Positions 15,300 through 24,402 are shown, numbered from the stretch's first letter. The stretch: DNA of 34,074 nt from CALFXN01 sp964451935 (GCA_964451935.1 CAYVKE010000020.1:1-34074), one strand, 5' to 3'. Program-made: numbers and translations. Notes: a model not told the origin generated them from the letters alone.

Positions 15300-17254
15300 T
15301 CACGAATCCTCCCCGTCGATCTGCTCGATTTCGAGCATCAGAGACTCCCATTTCGGCAGAAGCTCGTCGAGCCGGGCCGACGCCTTGCTTCGCAGGAGCA
15401 TGAGTTCCTGCACGCGGCGGGAATCGGCCAGAACGTCCGGAGTGCAGAGCAGCTCGTCGGTCTCCGATCGCTCCCGTTCGAGCGCCGCAATTTCCGTCTC
15501 GAGAGGCGTCAGCGTCTCCATGACGATTCGCTTTCGCCGGTATCGTTCGTTGCGGCGTTCGGCTTCGGAACGTTTCTTCGTCCGGTCGTTCGCCGTCATG
15601 CCGCCGGCCGGAGAGACGCCGGATCCCTGATCCTGCGCCTGCGCGTCCAGGGCGGTCCGTTTTTCGACGAAATAGGAGTAGTTTCCCGGGTAGTCCCGGA
15701 CGCCGCCGTTCCTGATTTCGATGATCCGGGTAGCGAGCGAGTCCAGGAAGAACCGGTCGTGGGAAACGATGACGAGCGTGCCGGAATACTCCAGAAGGGC
15801 TTCCTGGAATAGCTCCCGCGTCGTCATGTCAAGATGGTTCGTCGGCTCGTCGAGGATGAGAAGGTTCGAATCCCGGAGCAGGATCTTGAACAGCGCGAGT
15901 CGCGACTTCTCTCCGCCCGAAAGGACGGACACCGGTTTATGGATGTCGTCGCCCGAAAAGAGAAACGCGCCGAGCAGCGTCCGTCGCGGCCCTTCGAGCA
16001 GCGGTCCCCCCGCGTCGAGGGCTTCCTGCCATACGGTCCGCCGGTAGTCGAGGTTTTGCGTGCTCTCCTGGGAGAAGAAGGCGACCTTGACGTTGTGCCC
16101 GTGGCGCACCTCTCCGGCAGTCGGGGCCTCCTGCCGGGCGATGAGCCGCGACAGCGTGGACTTCCCCGCTCCGTTGACCCCGACGAGGGCGATCTTTTCC
16201 CCCCGGTTGATCGAGAAGGAAACGCCGCGGAACACGCTCACGCCGCCGTAGCTCTTGCCGACGTCGGTGACGCGGACGACCTCATGTCCGCTCCTCGGAC
16301 ACTCCGGAAAACGGATATTGACGGTTTTTTTGGGGCCGTCGATCTCCACGATCTCGATTTTTTCGAGCGTCTTGATGCGGCTCTGGACCTGCGCGGCCTT
16401 CGTCGCCTTGTACCGGAACCGTTCGATGAACGCTTCGGTCTTCTCGATGAAGGCCTCCTGGCGTTCCCTGTTCCGGAGGGCTTCCTCCCGCCGCTGTTCC
16501 CGTTCCCGGAGGTACTCGGAATAGCTGCCGCGATAGAGCGTGACGGAACGGTTTTCCAACTCCGCGACGTGGGTGCACATCCGTTCCAGAAAGCGCCGGT
16601 CGTGCGCCACGGCGATCATGGTCCCGCGAAAGCCGGAAAGCCAGCCTTCCAGCCATTCCATGCTCTCCGTATCCAGGTGGTTCGTCGGTTCGTCAAGCAG
16701 CAGGATGTCCGGCGCGCCGAGCAGGATGGACGCCAGCAGAATACGCATCTTCCAGCCGCCTGAAAATTCGCCGCAGCGGCGGGTCCTGTCGGCGTCGCGG
16801 AACCCGAGCCCCGTAAGCACTTTTCCCGCCAGCGAATCGAACGCATAGCCTTCCAGCGCCTCGAACCGCCGCTGGCCCTCCGCAGGAGGTCGGGCAGGCG
16901 GGGCCCGCCGCCGGAAATCTCCTGCGAAAGGCGCTCCAGCTCCCGCTCGGCGTCCGCGACTCCGGCGCGTTCCCGCAACAGGGCAAGCAGCGGGATGTCC
17001 CGGAGTTCCACGAGATCCTGGGGAAGGTATCCCAGACGATGCCGTCCGGGAATCACGACCGACCCGTCGTCCGGCTCCATGCCGCCCGACAGGATGCGAA
17101 GGAGCGTGGTTTTTCCCGACCCGTTCAACCCGACGAGGCCGACGCGCGCCCCGTCCGGAACACTCATCGAAAGGCGGTCGAAAAGCAGGCGTTCTCCGAA
17201 GCGGAGGGTGATATCATTGACCTGTATCACATTCTGTCCGTCCTTTGGCTCCAT
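15300..17254 (-). pseudogene. ABC-F ATPase interrupted by a one-base frameshift
   Basis: Two adjacent frames together encode one ABC-F protein (Uup/YheS-like; soluble ribosome-associated ATPases without membrane domains). The first frame, from the ATG at 17254, has IQVNDITLRFG and Walker A GLNGSGKTT. The second has EFSGGWKMR, LLLDEPTNHLD, the linker, a second Walker A GVNGAGKST, signature LSGGEKSRL, a second DEPTNHLD and a C-terminal coiled coil. The frames join near 16876-16878. Adding one G to the GGG (minus strand) gives ...LPDLLRRGQRRFEALEGYAF and a continuous 651-residue protein, the normal size. The break is inside the first ATPase domain, so the gene is inactive as written unless it is a sequencing error. 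An alternative GTG start is at 17230. Transcription probably begins at the promoter at 17304-17333. Confidence 0.85.
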
Positions 17255-17303
17255 AGCGCGCCGCCCCGTCCCGGAACGGGCGCGCGGAAGAAATTGTAGC
17301 GTC

Positions 17304-17333
17304 AGTATAGGGGCTCGGATGGAGCGGTGTCAA
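17304..17333 (-). promoter_or_regulatory. Promoter of the ABC-F gene
   Basis: On the minus strand a perfect TTGACA and TATACT are separated by 18 bases, with the -10 box 50 bases before the ABC-F ATG. Confidence 0.7.
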
Positions 17334-17370
17334 AGAAATTTGTCGGATGTGAAAATGGGTGCGAAATTGC

Positions 17371-17399
17371 TTGACAGTTCCGCATCCATCATATATTGT
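17371..17399 (+). promoter_or_regulatory. Promoter of the cold-shock gene
   Basis: TTGACA at 17371-17376 and TATTGT at 17394-17399 are separated by 17 bases. TATATT at 17392 is an alternative with 15. About 50 bases of AT-rich leader follow before the coding region, as is common for cold-shock genes. Confidence 0.65.
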
Positions 17400-17454
17400 A
17401 ATAGCGCCGGATAGTATCCGGTGTATTTAATTTATTTAGGGAGGCTCTCTATTT

Positions 17455-17655
17455 ATGACCCAAGGAACAGTGAAATGGTTTAACGAGGCCAAGGGCTACG
17501 GCTTTATCACGACCGACGAGGGCAAGGACGTCTTTGTTCACTACAGCGCCATCATGGGCGACGGGTTCAAGACGCTTGCGGAAGGACAGAAGGTTTCGTT
17601 CGAGATCACTCAGGGCGCCAAGGGGCCTCAGGCTTCCAACGTCCAGAAGGTGTAG
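17455..17655 (+). CDS. Cold-shock protein (CspA family)
   Basis: A 66-residue single-stranded nucleic-acid-binding protein with the OB-fold cold-shock domain. RNP1 is KGYGFITTD (about 13-21) and RNP2 is VFVHYSAI (about 26-33). It starts with the hallmark GTVKWFNEAKGYGF and has the usual family length. The ribosome binding site AGGGAGG lies upstream. It is a monocistronic gene with its own promoter and an intrinsic terminator. It acts as an RNA chaperone; whether it is cold-induced cannot be told. Confidence 0.97.
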   Translation: MTQGTVKWFNEAKGYGFITTDEGKDVFVHYSAIMGDGFKTLAEGQKVSFEITQGAKGPQASNVQKV

Positions 17656-17692
17656 CGCGCCCGCCCAGTCCGCAAATCAGACGACGAGATAA

Positions 17693-17723
17693 GGGACGAC
17701 CCCGAAGGGTCGTCCCTTTTTTT
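17693..17723 (+). terminator. Intrinsic terminator of the cold-shock gene
   Basis: GGGACGACCC and GGGTCGTCCC form a perfect ten-pair stem with a CGAA loop, followed by seven T. Confidence 0.95.
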
Positions 17724-17780
17724 ATGGCATGACATGCGTGCGGAATTTGTAAAAAAATGAAATCGAAATGCATATTTCCC

Positions 17781-17809
17781 TTGACAGTGCGGGAGTTCAC
17801 ACTAATACT
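17781..17809 (+). promoter_or_regulatory. Upstream promoter of the RND efflux operon
   Basis: TTGACA at 17781-17786 and AATACT at 17804-17809 are separated by 17 bases. The spacer holds GAGTTCAC, which resembles half of some MerR-family sites, but the other half is poor. Confidence 0.5.
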
Positions 17810-17852
17810 CTAGGCCGCTTATCGCTTTCCGAACGAAGGAGTGTGTGCGATG

Positions 17853-17883
17853 TTGACCTTCCCGTAGCGGGAAGGCGTATATT
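17853..17883 (+). promoter_or_regulatory. MerR-family (CueR-like) promoter/operator of the RND efflux operon
   Basis: TTGACC at 17853-17858 and TATATT at 17878-17883 are 19 bases apart, longer than the usual 17. The spacer region holds a perfect dyad, CCTTCCCG-TAG-CGGGAAGG (17857-17875). A long spacer with a centred dyad is the layout used by MerR-family activators, and this dyad closely matches CueR boxes as remembered from E. coli copA and cueO. It lies 76 bases before the TolC-like start codon. No merR-type gene is in the window. Confidence 0.7.
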
Positions 17884-17958
17884 CGTCGTATCGCGGGAAG
17901 CGCGGAGAGCGTGCAGGATGGGACGTTTTTTCCGGAATCCGGGGAGAGGTGACGATGC

Positions 17959-19233
17959 ATGAAGAGATTTTTTGTGTGCGTGATGCTGTTGCTGTTGTTG
18001 TCGCCGGGGGCGGTCGGGCGGGCTTCGGCGGGAGACGTCGACGTGAAAGGGTACCTGGCGCTGGTGCTGCGGTCGAACGAAGATATCCGCGCCTCGCTGC
18101 GGCTGGTCGAGGCGAAGTACTTTTCCGTCAGGTCGGCGCTTGCGTCGCAGCGGCCCGCCGCCGGACTCAAGGGAAACGCATCCCACATCACGGGTGATGC
18201 CGGGGGCGACTACACGCTCTCCGCAACGATCACCCACCGGTTCGACATTTCGGGAATCTACGGCGCCCAGGAGCGACAACTCGTGCTCGGCTACGAAATC
18301 GCCGCCTCGGAGCATGTCGCGACGGTCAACTCGCTTCTGGCGCAGGCCGAGCAGACCTACTGGAGCGCCGTACTCGCCCGCTCGAATGTCCAACTCCAGA
18401 AAGATACGCTGACGCAGCGTCTCGAGGATCTCAGGGTCACCGAAGAGAAGTACGCCAATCAGCTCGTGCCGAAGCTGGATGTCATCCGGGCGTCCGCGAA
18501 GGTGGAAGAAAGCCGGAGCTTCCTCGTCGAGGCCGAAGCGCTCTATACGGACGCGCTCTCACGGCTCGCCGCGCTTGCCGGAGGCGAGGAGGCGGTCCCC
18601 GTCCGGGCGGAGCTGATCGTCCCCGACAGGACGGTTTCGGCGGACTTCGAGACCGCGTGGGCGGCGCGTCCGGATGTCCGAGCGGGGACGCTCTCCGTCG
18701 AGCGGGCGAAGGTTCTCCGCTCGCTTGCCGCGAAGGGTATGTCTCCGACTCTGGACGGCAGCGTCGGGTATGTCTTTCTCACGGATTCCGCGAAGTCGAC
18801 GCCGCCGGAGCAAGAGGCGATCTTCTCGCTGACGGTCGGCGTTCCGGTTTCGGATGGAGGGGCCACGAAAGCGAACGTGCGGGAAAAGGAAAAGACCCTT
18901 GAAGCCGCCAACGCCTCGCTCCGCTCGAAGCGCAACGAAGTGACGAAAGAACTCGCCCTGGCGGAAAACGAATGGAAGAGCGCCGTCGCCGTGGAACTCA
19001 GCAAACGCCAGCAGGTGGCCCGCTCCGACGAGGAACTCAAGATCACGCAGCTCATGTATAAGGAAGGCATGGGCGCCCAGATCGACCTGCTGAACGCGCA
19101 GGTCGAAAACCGGAAGGTCCGGACGGAACACCTGAACGCGATCAAGGATATGTACTTCGCCCTTGTGAGCCTTCGGAAGGCGATAGGGCAATATGTCGCC
19201 GGCTATTCGAACACCTACGCCGGCGGAAAATAA
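17959..19233 (+). CDS. TolC-family outer-membrane efflux protein
   Basis: A 424-residue outer-membrane channel component. The signal peptide MKRFFVCVMLLLLLSPGAVG..ASA is followed by two long alpha-helical hairpin regions: one around VEAKYFSVRSALASQ to LAQAEQTYWSAVLARSNVQL, the second around VREKEKTLEAANASLRSKRN to YKEGMGAQIDLLNAQVENRK. YKEGMGAQIDLLNAQ is typical of TolC proteins. GGAGAGGTGA is the ribosome binding site. It is the first gene of a three-gene operon with the membrane fusion protein (15 bases on) and the RND pump, so all three parts of an efflux complex are encoded together. Substrate is unknown; the CueR-like operator hints at metal control. Confidence 0.9.
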   Translation: MKRFFVCVMLLLLLSPGAVGRASAGDVDVKGYLALVLRSNEDIRASLRLVEAKYFSVRSALASQRPAAGLKGNASHITGDAGGDYTLSATITHRFDISGIYGAQERQLVLGYEIAASEHVATVNSLLAQAEQTYWSAVLARSNVQLQKDTLTQRLEDLRVTEEKYANQLVPKLDVIRASAKVEESRSFLVEAEALYTDALSRLAALAGGEEAVPVRAELIVPDRTVSADFETAWAARPDVRAGTLSVERAKVLRSLAAKGMSPTLDGSVGYVFLTDSAKSTPPEQEAIFSLTVGVPVSDGGATKANVREKEKTLEAANASLRSKRNEVTKELALAENEWKSAVAVELSKRQQVARSDEELKITQLMYKEGMGAQIDLLNAQVENRKVRTEHLNAIKDMYFALVSLRKAIGQYVAGYSNTYAGGK

Positions 19234-19248
19234 CGGAGGAACGAAAAA

Positions 19249-20442
19249 ATGACGCAGGAACCGATATCTCCGGCGCAGCGGGGGTTCTGGTCCCGCTTTC
19301 TCAGCCGGGGGTTCTGGATCGTCCTCTTCGGAGCGGTATTCCTTTTCGTGGGGTATCGTCTCGCTTTCCCGCAGGCGGCCCGCTCCGGCGGTCCGAGTTC
19401 GGCGGACATACGCGCCGAAAAGGGAATCCCCGTCATGACCTATACGGTCGAAGAGGGGCGATGGGATCTCTGGAAGACGTTCTACGGACAGGTTCAGTCG
19501 GCGACGACGCAGCAGGTGACGTCGTTCGTCCGGGAGTACATCACGGGCGTCTCCGTCCAGGTGGGGGATCGCGTGAAGGCGGGGGACGTCCTCGTCGAGC
19601 TGTCCCGGGAGCTGGAGGGGACGCATCTTTCGGCGCTGACCGCCGACTATCAGGACGCGCTCAAGGAGTACGATCGGAAAAGAAGCCTGCATTCGGCGGG
19701 AGGCGTGTCGAAGCAGGAAGTCGAAAAGGCGTACGTCGCCCTGCAACAGAAGAAGTCCCTGTTGACGGATGTTCATGCGCGGCTTTCCCGAACGACCGTG
19801 CGGTCCAAGCTGACGGGCGTCGTCGTGGCCCGGGACGCGGAAGTCGGCGAGATTGCCGATGCCGGACGGCAGTTGTTGAAGGTGGCGGATCTGTCGAATC
19901 TCGAAGTCGACGTCGCGCTCGCGCCCGCCGATATCCTTCGGGTTCGCCCGGGGGCGTCCGCACGGGTTCACCTCCAGGGGCTGACCTTCCCGGGAAATGT
20001 GAAGCGGCTTGACCCGCAGGCGACTGCGGCCACGGGAATGCACCGATGCATCGTCTCGCTTCAGCCGGGGGTGAACCTCCTGCCCGGAACGTTCGTCGAG
20101 GTGGAGCTTCAGGTGGACTCGCGGGACGGCGTCATCTCGATCCCGTACGAGGTCCTGCGACGCGAAGGGGATTCCACGCTGGTTTTCGTCGTCTCGGGAG
20201 ACAGGGCCGTGCGGCGCGTGGTCACCCTCGGAGACGGGCAGGGCGGAATCGTCGAGGTCCGCTCCAAACTCTTCCGGGGCGACATTCTCGTCAAGGAAGG
20301 ACTGGACAGCGTGTACGACGGCGCGAAGATCTGGATCCGGGAGGCTTCCGAGGATATCGGAGGCGCGCAGACGGGCCCGGTCGCTCCGAAAGCGCCGGGG
20401 AGTTCGGGGGCGATATCCCCGGATTCGCCGAAGTCGAACTAG
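19249..20442 (+). CDS. RND efflux membrane fusion protein
   Basis: A 397-residue periplasmic adaptor. An N-terminal membrane segment (GFWIVLFGAVFLFVGYRLAF, about 21-40) anchors it in the inner membrane; there is no lipobox. It then has the barrel-sandwich region (VREYITGVSVQVGDRVKAGDVLVELS), a short coiled hairpin, the second half of the lipoyl fold (LTGVVVARDAEVGEIADAG), a beta-barrel and a C-terminal domain (PYEVLRREGDSTLVFVV). The last 45 residues are a Pro/Ser-rich tail not typical of the family. GGAGGAACG precedes the ATG. It links the TolC-type channel upstream to the RND pump downstream. Confidence 0.92.
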   Translation: MTQEPISPAQRGFWSRFLSRGFWIVLFGAVFLFVGYRLAFPQAARSGGPSSADIRAEKGIPVMTYTVEEGRWDLWKTFYGQVQSATTQQVTSFVREYITGVSVQVGDRVKAGDVLVELSRELEGTHLSALTADYQDALKEYDRKRSLHSAGGVSKQEVEKAYVALQQKKSLLTDVHARLSRTTVRSKLTGVVVARDAEVGEIADAGRQLLKVADLSNLEVDVALAPADILRVRPGASARVHLQGLTFPGNVKRLDPQATAATGMHRCIVSLQPGVNLLPGTFVEVELQVDSRDGVISIPYEVLRREGDSTLVFVVSGDRAVRRVVTLGDGQGGIVEVRSKLFRGDILVKEGLDSVYDGAKIWIREASEDIGGAQTGPVAPKAPGSSGAISPDSPKSN

Positions 20443-20454
20443 AGGGGCGACGCC

Positions 20455-23400
20455 ATGGGAGTCCTTCGAATGTTCATCCGTCGTCCGGTATTCACGACCG
20501 TGACGATTCTGCTCGCGGTGGTCGTCGGAATATACAGCTACCTGAGCCTCGGCGTCGCGCTCATACCGAAGGTCGACATCCCGATCGTCGTAGTCAGCAC
20601 CATCTACGAGGGCGCCGGTCCTTCGGAGATCGAGTCGCTCGTGAGCAAGCCGATCGAGGACGCCGTCGCGCAGGTGGAGGGAATCAAGCAGATCAAGAGC
20701 TACTCCGTCGAAGGGGCTTCCTTCGTCGTGGCGGAGTTCAAGTACGACATCAATATCTCTCAGGCCGTCCTCGACGTGTCGAACCGCGTCAAGGCCATCG
20801 CCTCGCAGCTTCCGGAAGACGCGAAGGAGCCGGTGACCGAGAAGGTCGATATCAACGCGGATCCGTTCATCACCATCGCGGTGACGTCCAACCTGCCGCC
20901 GGAACTCGCCTACGATGTTGTCGAAGACCGGATCCAGCGTCGTCTGACGCAGCTCCAGGGGCTTGCGAAGGCCGACATCCTCGGCGGAAGGAAGCGCGAG
21001 ATCAACGTCTATATCGATCCCGCGAAACTCGCCCACTTCGGCGTGACGCTCGGCGAGGTCATCCGGGCTCTGTCCGTGAACAACTTCAACGACCCGTCCG
21101 GCCATATCGCGAAGGGCGACCGGGAGCTGACGGTCCGCGTCATCGGACAGGTCGACGATCCGGCGCAGCTCGGCGAGATACGGCTCTATCGGAAGGACGG
21201 CGTATCGATCCGGATTTCGGATTTCGCCCGCGTCGTCGACACGACCGAGGAGGAGCGGGGATACGCCACGTATCAGGGGCGCAAGGCGATCTTCGTCGAG
21301 TGCATCGCGAGTCCCAACAGCAACATCGTCTCCCTGAGCGCGGAAATCAGAAAAGAGCTTGAGAAGATCAAGGAATTTCTCCCCGAAGGCTTTCAGATCG
21401 TCATCACGAACGACAACTCAACCTTCATCAAGGACGCCATCTGGAACGTCTTCTCGAACATGGGACAGGGAATCCTGCTCTGCGGACTCGTGCTCTACCT
21501 GTTCCTGCAGAATATGTCCGTGACGCTGGTCGTCGCGCTCGCAATGCCCACGGCCGTCATCGCGACGTTCATCCTGATGTACGCCTCCGACATAACGATG
21601 AACATGATGAGCACGCTGGGGCTCGCGATCTCGATCGGCGTCCTCGTGAACAACGCGATCCTCGTATTCGAAAACGTCTTCCGGTACCGCGACATGGGCT
21701 ACGGGCCGATCGAGGCCGCAGAGAAGGGAACCGGAGAGATCGCGCTCTCGGTGCTCTCGACGACGTCGACGAACCTCGGCGTCTTCATTCCGGTGGCCTT
21801 CACGCAGGGGATCGCGGGGCAGTTTCTCCGCGACTTCGCGCTTACGGTGGTCTTCTCGACGATCTTCTCGCTCTGGACGGCCCTGACCTTCACGCCGATG
21901 ATGGCCGCCCGGACGCCGTACGGCCCTCCGGGACGCGTGACGCGGCTGCTGACGGGGTGGTGGATCTGGCTGTACGCGGGCTTCGAGGAGTTGCACCACA
22001 TGCTGGTGACGAAATGTCTGCGGCGCCCGTGGCTGACGTTCGCGCTGTTCGGAATGCTGTTCGCGGGCTCCGTCGCCCTCTGGCCGAAGCTCGGCGTCGA
22101 ATTCACCCCGAGAGTGGACGAAGGGGTCGTGAAGGTCGATCTGGAGCTTCCGACGACCGCGTCGCTGGAATACACGCGCCGGGTGACGAGCCGGGTGGAG
22201 GCGTTTGCGAAAGCGTTGCCGGGGGTCGAGACGGTCGAAGTCCTCGTCGGCGGAAACCGGACGAGTTCGGGGGTCAACCGAGGCCGCGTGCGGCTGTTCA
22301 TGACGAAGGAGAAGGGGCGCCCCACGACGTTCGACATCGCCGACATGCTCCGCCCGTATCTCGCCGGAATCCCGGATCTCACGTCCACCGTATCGGCGAC
22401 CGAGGGCGGCGGAGGCCCCGGAAAACCCATCGAAGTCTCGATCATCGGCGACGACATCGAAACGTTGAACACGATCGCCCTGAAAATGCTGTCGCTCGTC
22501 CGCGAGACGAAAGGGGCCGTGGATGCCGATGTGGACTGGCGTCTGGGACGAACGGAGCTTCGCGTCGAACCCAACCGGTGGCGTCTCGGACAGCTCGGAT
22601 TGACAGTCGACGATGTGGCCGTGGCGACGCGGGGGTACATCACCGGAAAGAAGGCCGGCGTCTTCCGGTCGGGAGGGAAGGAATACGATATCCTGGCGAG
22701 GCTCGAACCCGCGAAGGTGGAGACGGTCTTTCAGGCGCCGGATCTTCCCGTTCCGGCGCGCGGCGCGTACGTTCCGCTCAAGTCCGTATCGGACATGACC
22801 TACGGTCTCGGACCGACGCGGATCCTGCGTACGGACCGGATGCGTTCCGTCACCGTCACGGCGGACGTCTCGGGGCGGTCCGTGGGGGAGGTTTTCGCGG
22901 AGATCCAGAAGAAGCTCGCGGGCATCGAAGTTCCGAAAGGGTACAAGCTGAAATTCGGCGGCGAAGTCGAGGACATGCGGGAGAACTTCTTCTATCTGGG
23001 AATCGCCTTCGTCATGGCGATCATCCTGACCTTCCTCATGATCGCGGCGATCATCGAGTCGTATTTTTACGCGCTGATCATCATGCTGACGGTTCCGCTC
23101 GCGGCCATCGGCGTGATTCCGCTGCAATTCATCACGAACACGAATACGTCGATTTACGGGATCCTCGGGTTCATCATGCTCGTCGGCATGGTGGTCAACA
23201 ACGCGCTCGTGATTCTCGACTATGCGGAAATGGTGCGCAAAGAGGGAAAGGATCCGACCGAGGCGATTCTCGAGGCCTGCACGGTGCGTCTGCGCCCCAT
23301 CATCATGGCGGATCTGACCTCGGTCATCGCCATGCTTCCGCTGGCCCTCGGGCTCGGCGCGGGAGGCGCGTACCGCGCGCCGATGGCCGTCGTCTCGATC

Positions 23401-23520
23401 GGCGGCATCGTGGCGGGGGGGAGCCTTGCGCTCTTCGTCATTCCCCCGGTGTATTCGCTGATCTGGCGGTTCCGCGGGTGGCGGGCGCGGCGAAAACAGC
23501 CGCTCGTTTCCGAAGCGTAA
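20455..23520 (+). CDS. RND efflux pump, inner-membrane component
   Basis: A 1021-residue pump of the AcrB/HAE1-like RND family, with twelve expected membrane segments and two large periplasmic loops. It starts MGVLRMFIRRPVFTTVTIL and has the LGVALIPKVDIPIVVVSTIY and ASPNSNIVSLSAEIRKELEK segments of the family. Membrane segment 4 reads SIGVLVNNAILVFENV: the two Asp residues that relay protons in AcrB (GxxVDDAI) are Asn399 and Asn400 here. Segment 10 reads VGMVVNNALVILDYAE, with Asn915-Asn916 and no Lys. The coupling ion or mechanism may therefore differ. Substrate is unknown; the operator suggests a metal or redox inducer. It is the last gene of the operon and is followed by a terminator. Confidence 0.94.
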   Translation: MGVLRMFIRRPVFTTVTILLAVVVGIYSYLSLGVALIPKVDIPIVVVSTIYEGAGPSEIESLVSKPIEDAVAQVEGIKQIKSYSVEGASFVVAEFKYDINISQAVLDVSNRVKAIASQLPEDAKEPVTEKVDINADPFITIAVTSNLPPELAYDVVEDRIQRRLTQLQGLAKADILGGRKREINVYIDPAKLAHFGVTLGEVIRALSVNNFNDPSGHIAKGDRELTVRVIGQVDDPAQLGEIRLYRKDGVSIRISDFARVVDTTEEERGYATYQGRKAIFVECIASPNSNIVSLSAEIRKELEKIKEFLPEGFQIVITNDNSTFIKDAIWNVFSNMGQGILLCGLVLYLFLQNMSVTLVVALAMPTAVIATFILMYASDITMNMMSTLGLAISIGVLVNNAILVFENVFRYRDMGYGPIEAAEKGTGEIALSVLSTTSTNLGVFIPVAFTQGIAGQFLRDFALTVVFSTIFSLWTALTFTPMMAARTPYGPPGRVTRLLTGWWIWLYAGFEELHHMLVTKCLRRPWLTFALFGMLFAGSVALWPKLGVEFTPRVDEGVVKVDLELPTTASLEYTRRVTSRVEAFAKALPGVETVEVLVGGNRTSSGVNRGRVRLFMTKEKGRPTTFDIADMLRPYLAGIPDLTSTVSATEGGGGPGKPIEVSIIGDDIETLNTIALKMLSLVRETKGAVDADVDWRLGRTELRVEPNRWRLGQLGLTVDDVAVATRGYITGKKAGVFRSGGKEYDILARLEPAKVETVFQAPDLPVPARGAYVPLKSVSDMTYGLGPTRILRTDRMRSVTVTADVSGRSVGEVFAEIQKKLAGIEVPKGYKLKFGGEVEDMRENFFYLGIAFVMAIILTFLMIAAIIESYFYALIIMLTVPLAAIGVIPLQFITNTNTSIYGILGFIMLVGMVVNNALVILDYAEMVRKEGKDPTEAILEACTVRLRPIIMADLTSVIAMLPLALGLGAGGAYRAPMAVVSIGGIVAGGSLALFVIPPVYSLIWRFRGWRARRKQPLVSEA

Positions 23521-23539
23521 TCGTTCGGTGTATCTTGTG

Positions 23540-23580
23540 AAAGGCGGACACCACGCATATAGCGCCGGGTCCGCCTTTTT
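23540..23580 (+). terminator. Intrinsic terminator of the RND efflux operon
   Basis: AAAGGCGGAC and GTCCGCCTTT form a ten-pair stem closing a 19-base loop, with T-run to 23580, 20 bases after the pump stop codon. Confidence 0.8.
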
Positions 23581-23641
23581 CATGAAAGCCTTTCTTCGTA
23601 AGGTTGTCAAGAAGTAGGCGTTTTGGTTCATTGTATGCGAT

Positions 23642-23670
23642 TTGCCAAACTCGCGTTCGGTCGCTATAAT
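23642..23670 (+). promoter_or_regulatory. Promoter of the lytic transglycosylase gene
   Basis: TTGCCA at 23642-23647 and a perfect TATAAT at 23665-23670 are separated by 17 bases. The coding region starts 69 bases downstream. Confidence 0.8.
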
Positions 23671-23738
23671 CTCGTCCGTGAGAAACAGACCCTCCCCCTG
23701 AGGTGCTTTTGGCGTAGACGAGTAAAGGAGGCGGATCT

Positions 23739-24371
23739 ATGGACCGTAGGGTATTCGGTTCTCCGTTGGCATTCGTAATCATTGCGGCGTTCGCGCTCAT
23801 CCTGTGCTTCGCGGCGCAGGCTCGCGCGGAAGGAGAGCGTCTCGACAGGCTTCAGGCACAGGCGCCCCGGACAAAACCCTCGAAGAAGAGTCATGTCGAC
23901 GCCCGAAGAATCAAAAAAGGCGTCATCGCCGAACAGCTCCTGAAGAGCAACGCCGAGCTGGATGCGGCGAAAGCTGCGGTTTGGGCGAATTTCATTATGG
24001 ACGCCTCGGATGAATTCGGCGTCGATCCCTTCATGATCTCCGCAATCATCGTCAAAGAGTCGGGAGCGCAGAGCAATGTTCGTTCCCGAACGAGTCACGG
24101 GCTCATGCAGATCAACTGGAAGGCCCACAGGACCGGTCTGACCTCATCGTTCTCCGGCATCGATTCGCGGACGGACATCTACGATCCCAAGAAGAACATT
24201 CTGGCGGGCACGTATATTTTTTCGTGCTATCTCAGGTCATCGGGCGGCGACGTCCAGAAGGCTCTCAAACGGTACGTCGGGGGGAACGCTCCCCGGTACG
24301 TGTCCGGAGTCATCAATTGTCGGAAGGAGCTTGACACGCGCTTCGCGCAGAACATCAACAAAGCGCAGTAG
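23739..24371 (+). CDS. Lytic transglycosylase (SLT domain)
   Basis: A 210-residue exported muramidase-like enzyme that cleaves peptidoglycan between MurNAc and GlcNAc. The N-terminus is a signal peptide or anchor (PLAFVIIAAFALILCFAAQARA). A basic linker follows (residues 31-70). The SLT domain has the catalytic Glu in IIVKESGAQSNVRS (Glu about 107), SHGLMQIN (119-126), NILAGTYIFSCYL and ALKRYVGG. AAAGGAGGCGG is the ribosome binding site. It has its own promoter and a terminator-like hairpin after it. It is a small stand-alone SLT protein, without the long superhelical domain of Slt70. Confidence 0.9.
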   Translation: MDRRVFGSPLAFVIIAAFALILCFAAQARAEGERLDRLQAQAPRTKPSKKSHVDARRIKKGVIAEQLLKSNAELDAAKAAVWANFIMDASDEFGVDPFMISAIIVKESGAQSNVRSRTSHGLMQINWKAHRTGLTSSFSGIDSRTDIYDPKKNILAGTYIFSCYLRSSGGDVQKALKRYVGGNAPRYVSGVINCRKELDTRFAQNINKAQ

Positions 24372-24402
24372 CAGACGCGCTCCGCATAAGGGGAAGGACG
24401 GG

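Noticed and set aside
17850..17867. Five-codon leader frame (MLTFP) with a good ribosome binding site upstream of the TolC gene
   Set aside because: Its bases are the -35 box and operator dyad of the MerR-like promoter, so a transcript from that promoter would not contain it. It could only matter for transcripts from the upstream promoter, and chance explains a frame this short.
18559..21105. Very long minus-strand open frame opposite the efflux operon
   Set aside because: It is antisense to the TolC and membrane fusion genes, which carry clear domains, and its translation is Arg/Asp/His-rich low-complexity text typical of an antisense frame in GC-rich DNA.
21418..23631. Minus-strand open frame of about 737 codons opposite the RND pump
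   Set aside because: Antisense shadow of a clearly coding gene, with skewed Arg/His/Asp composition.
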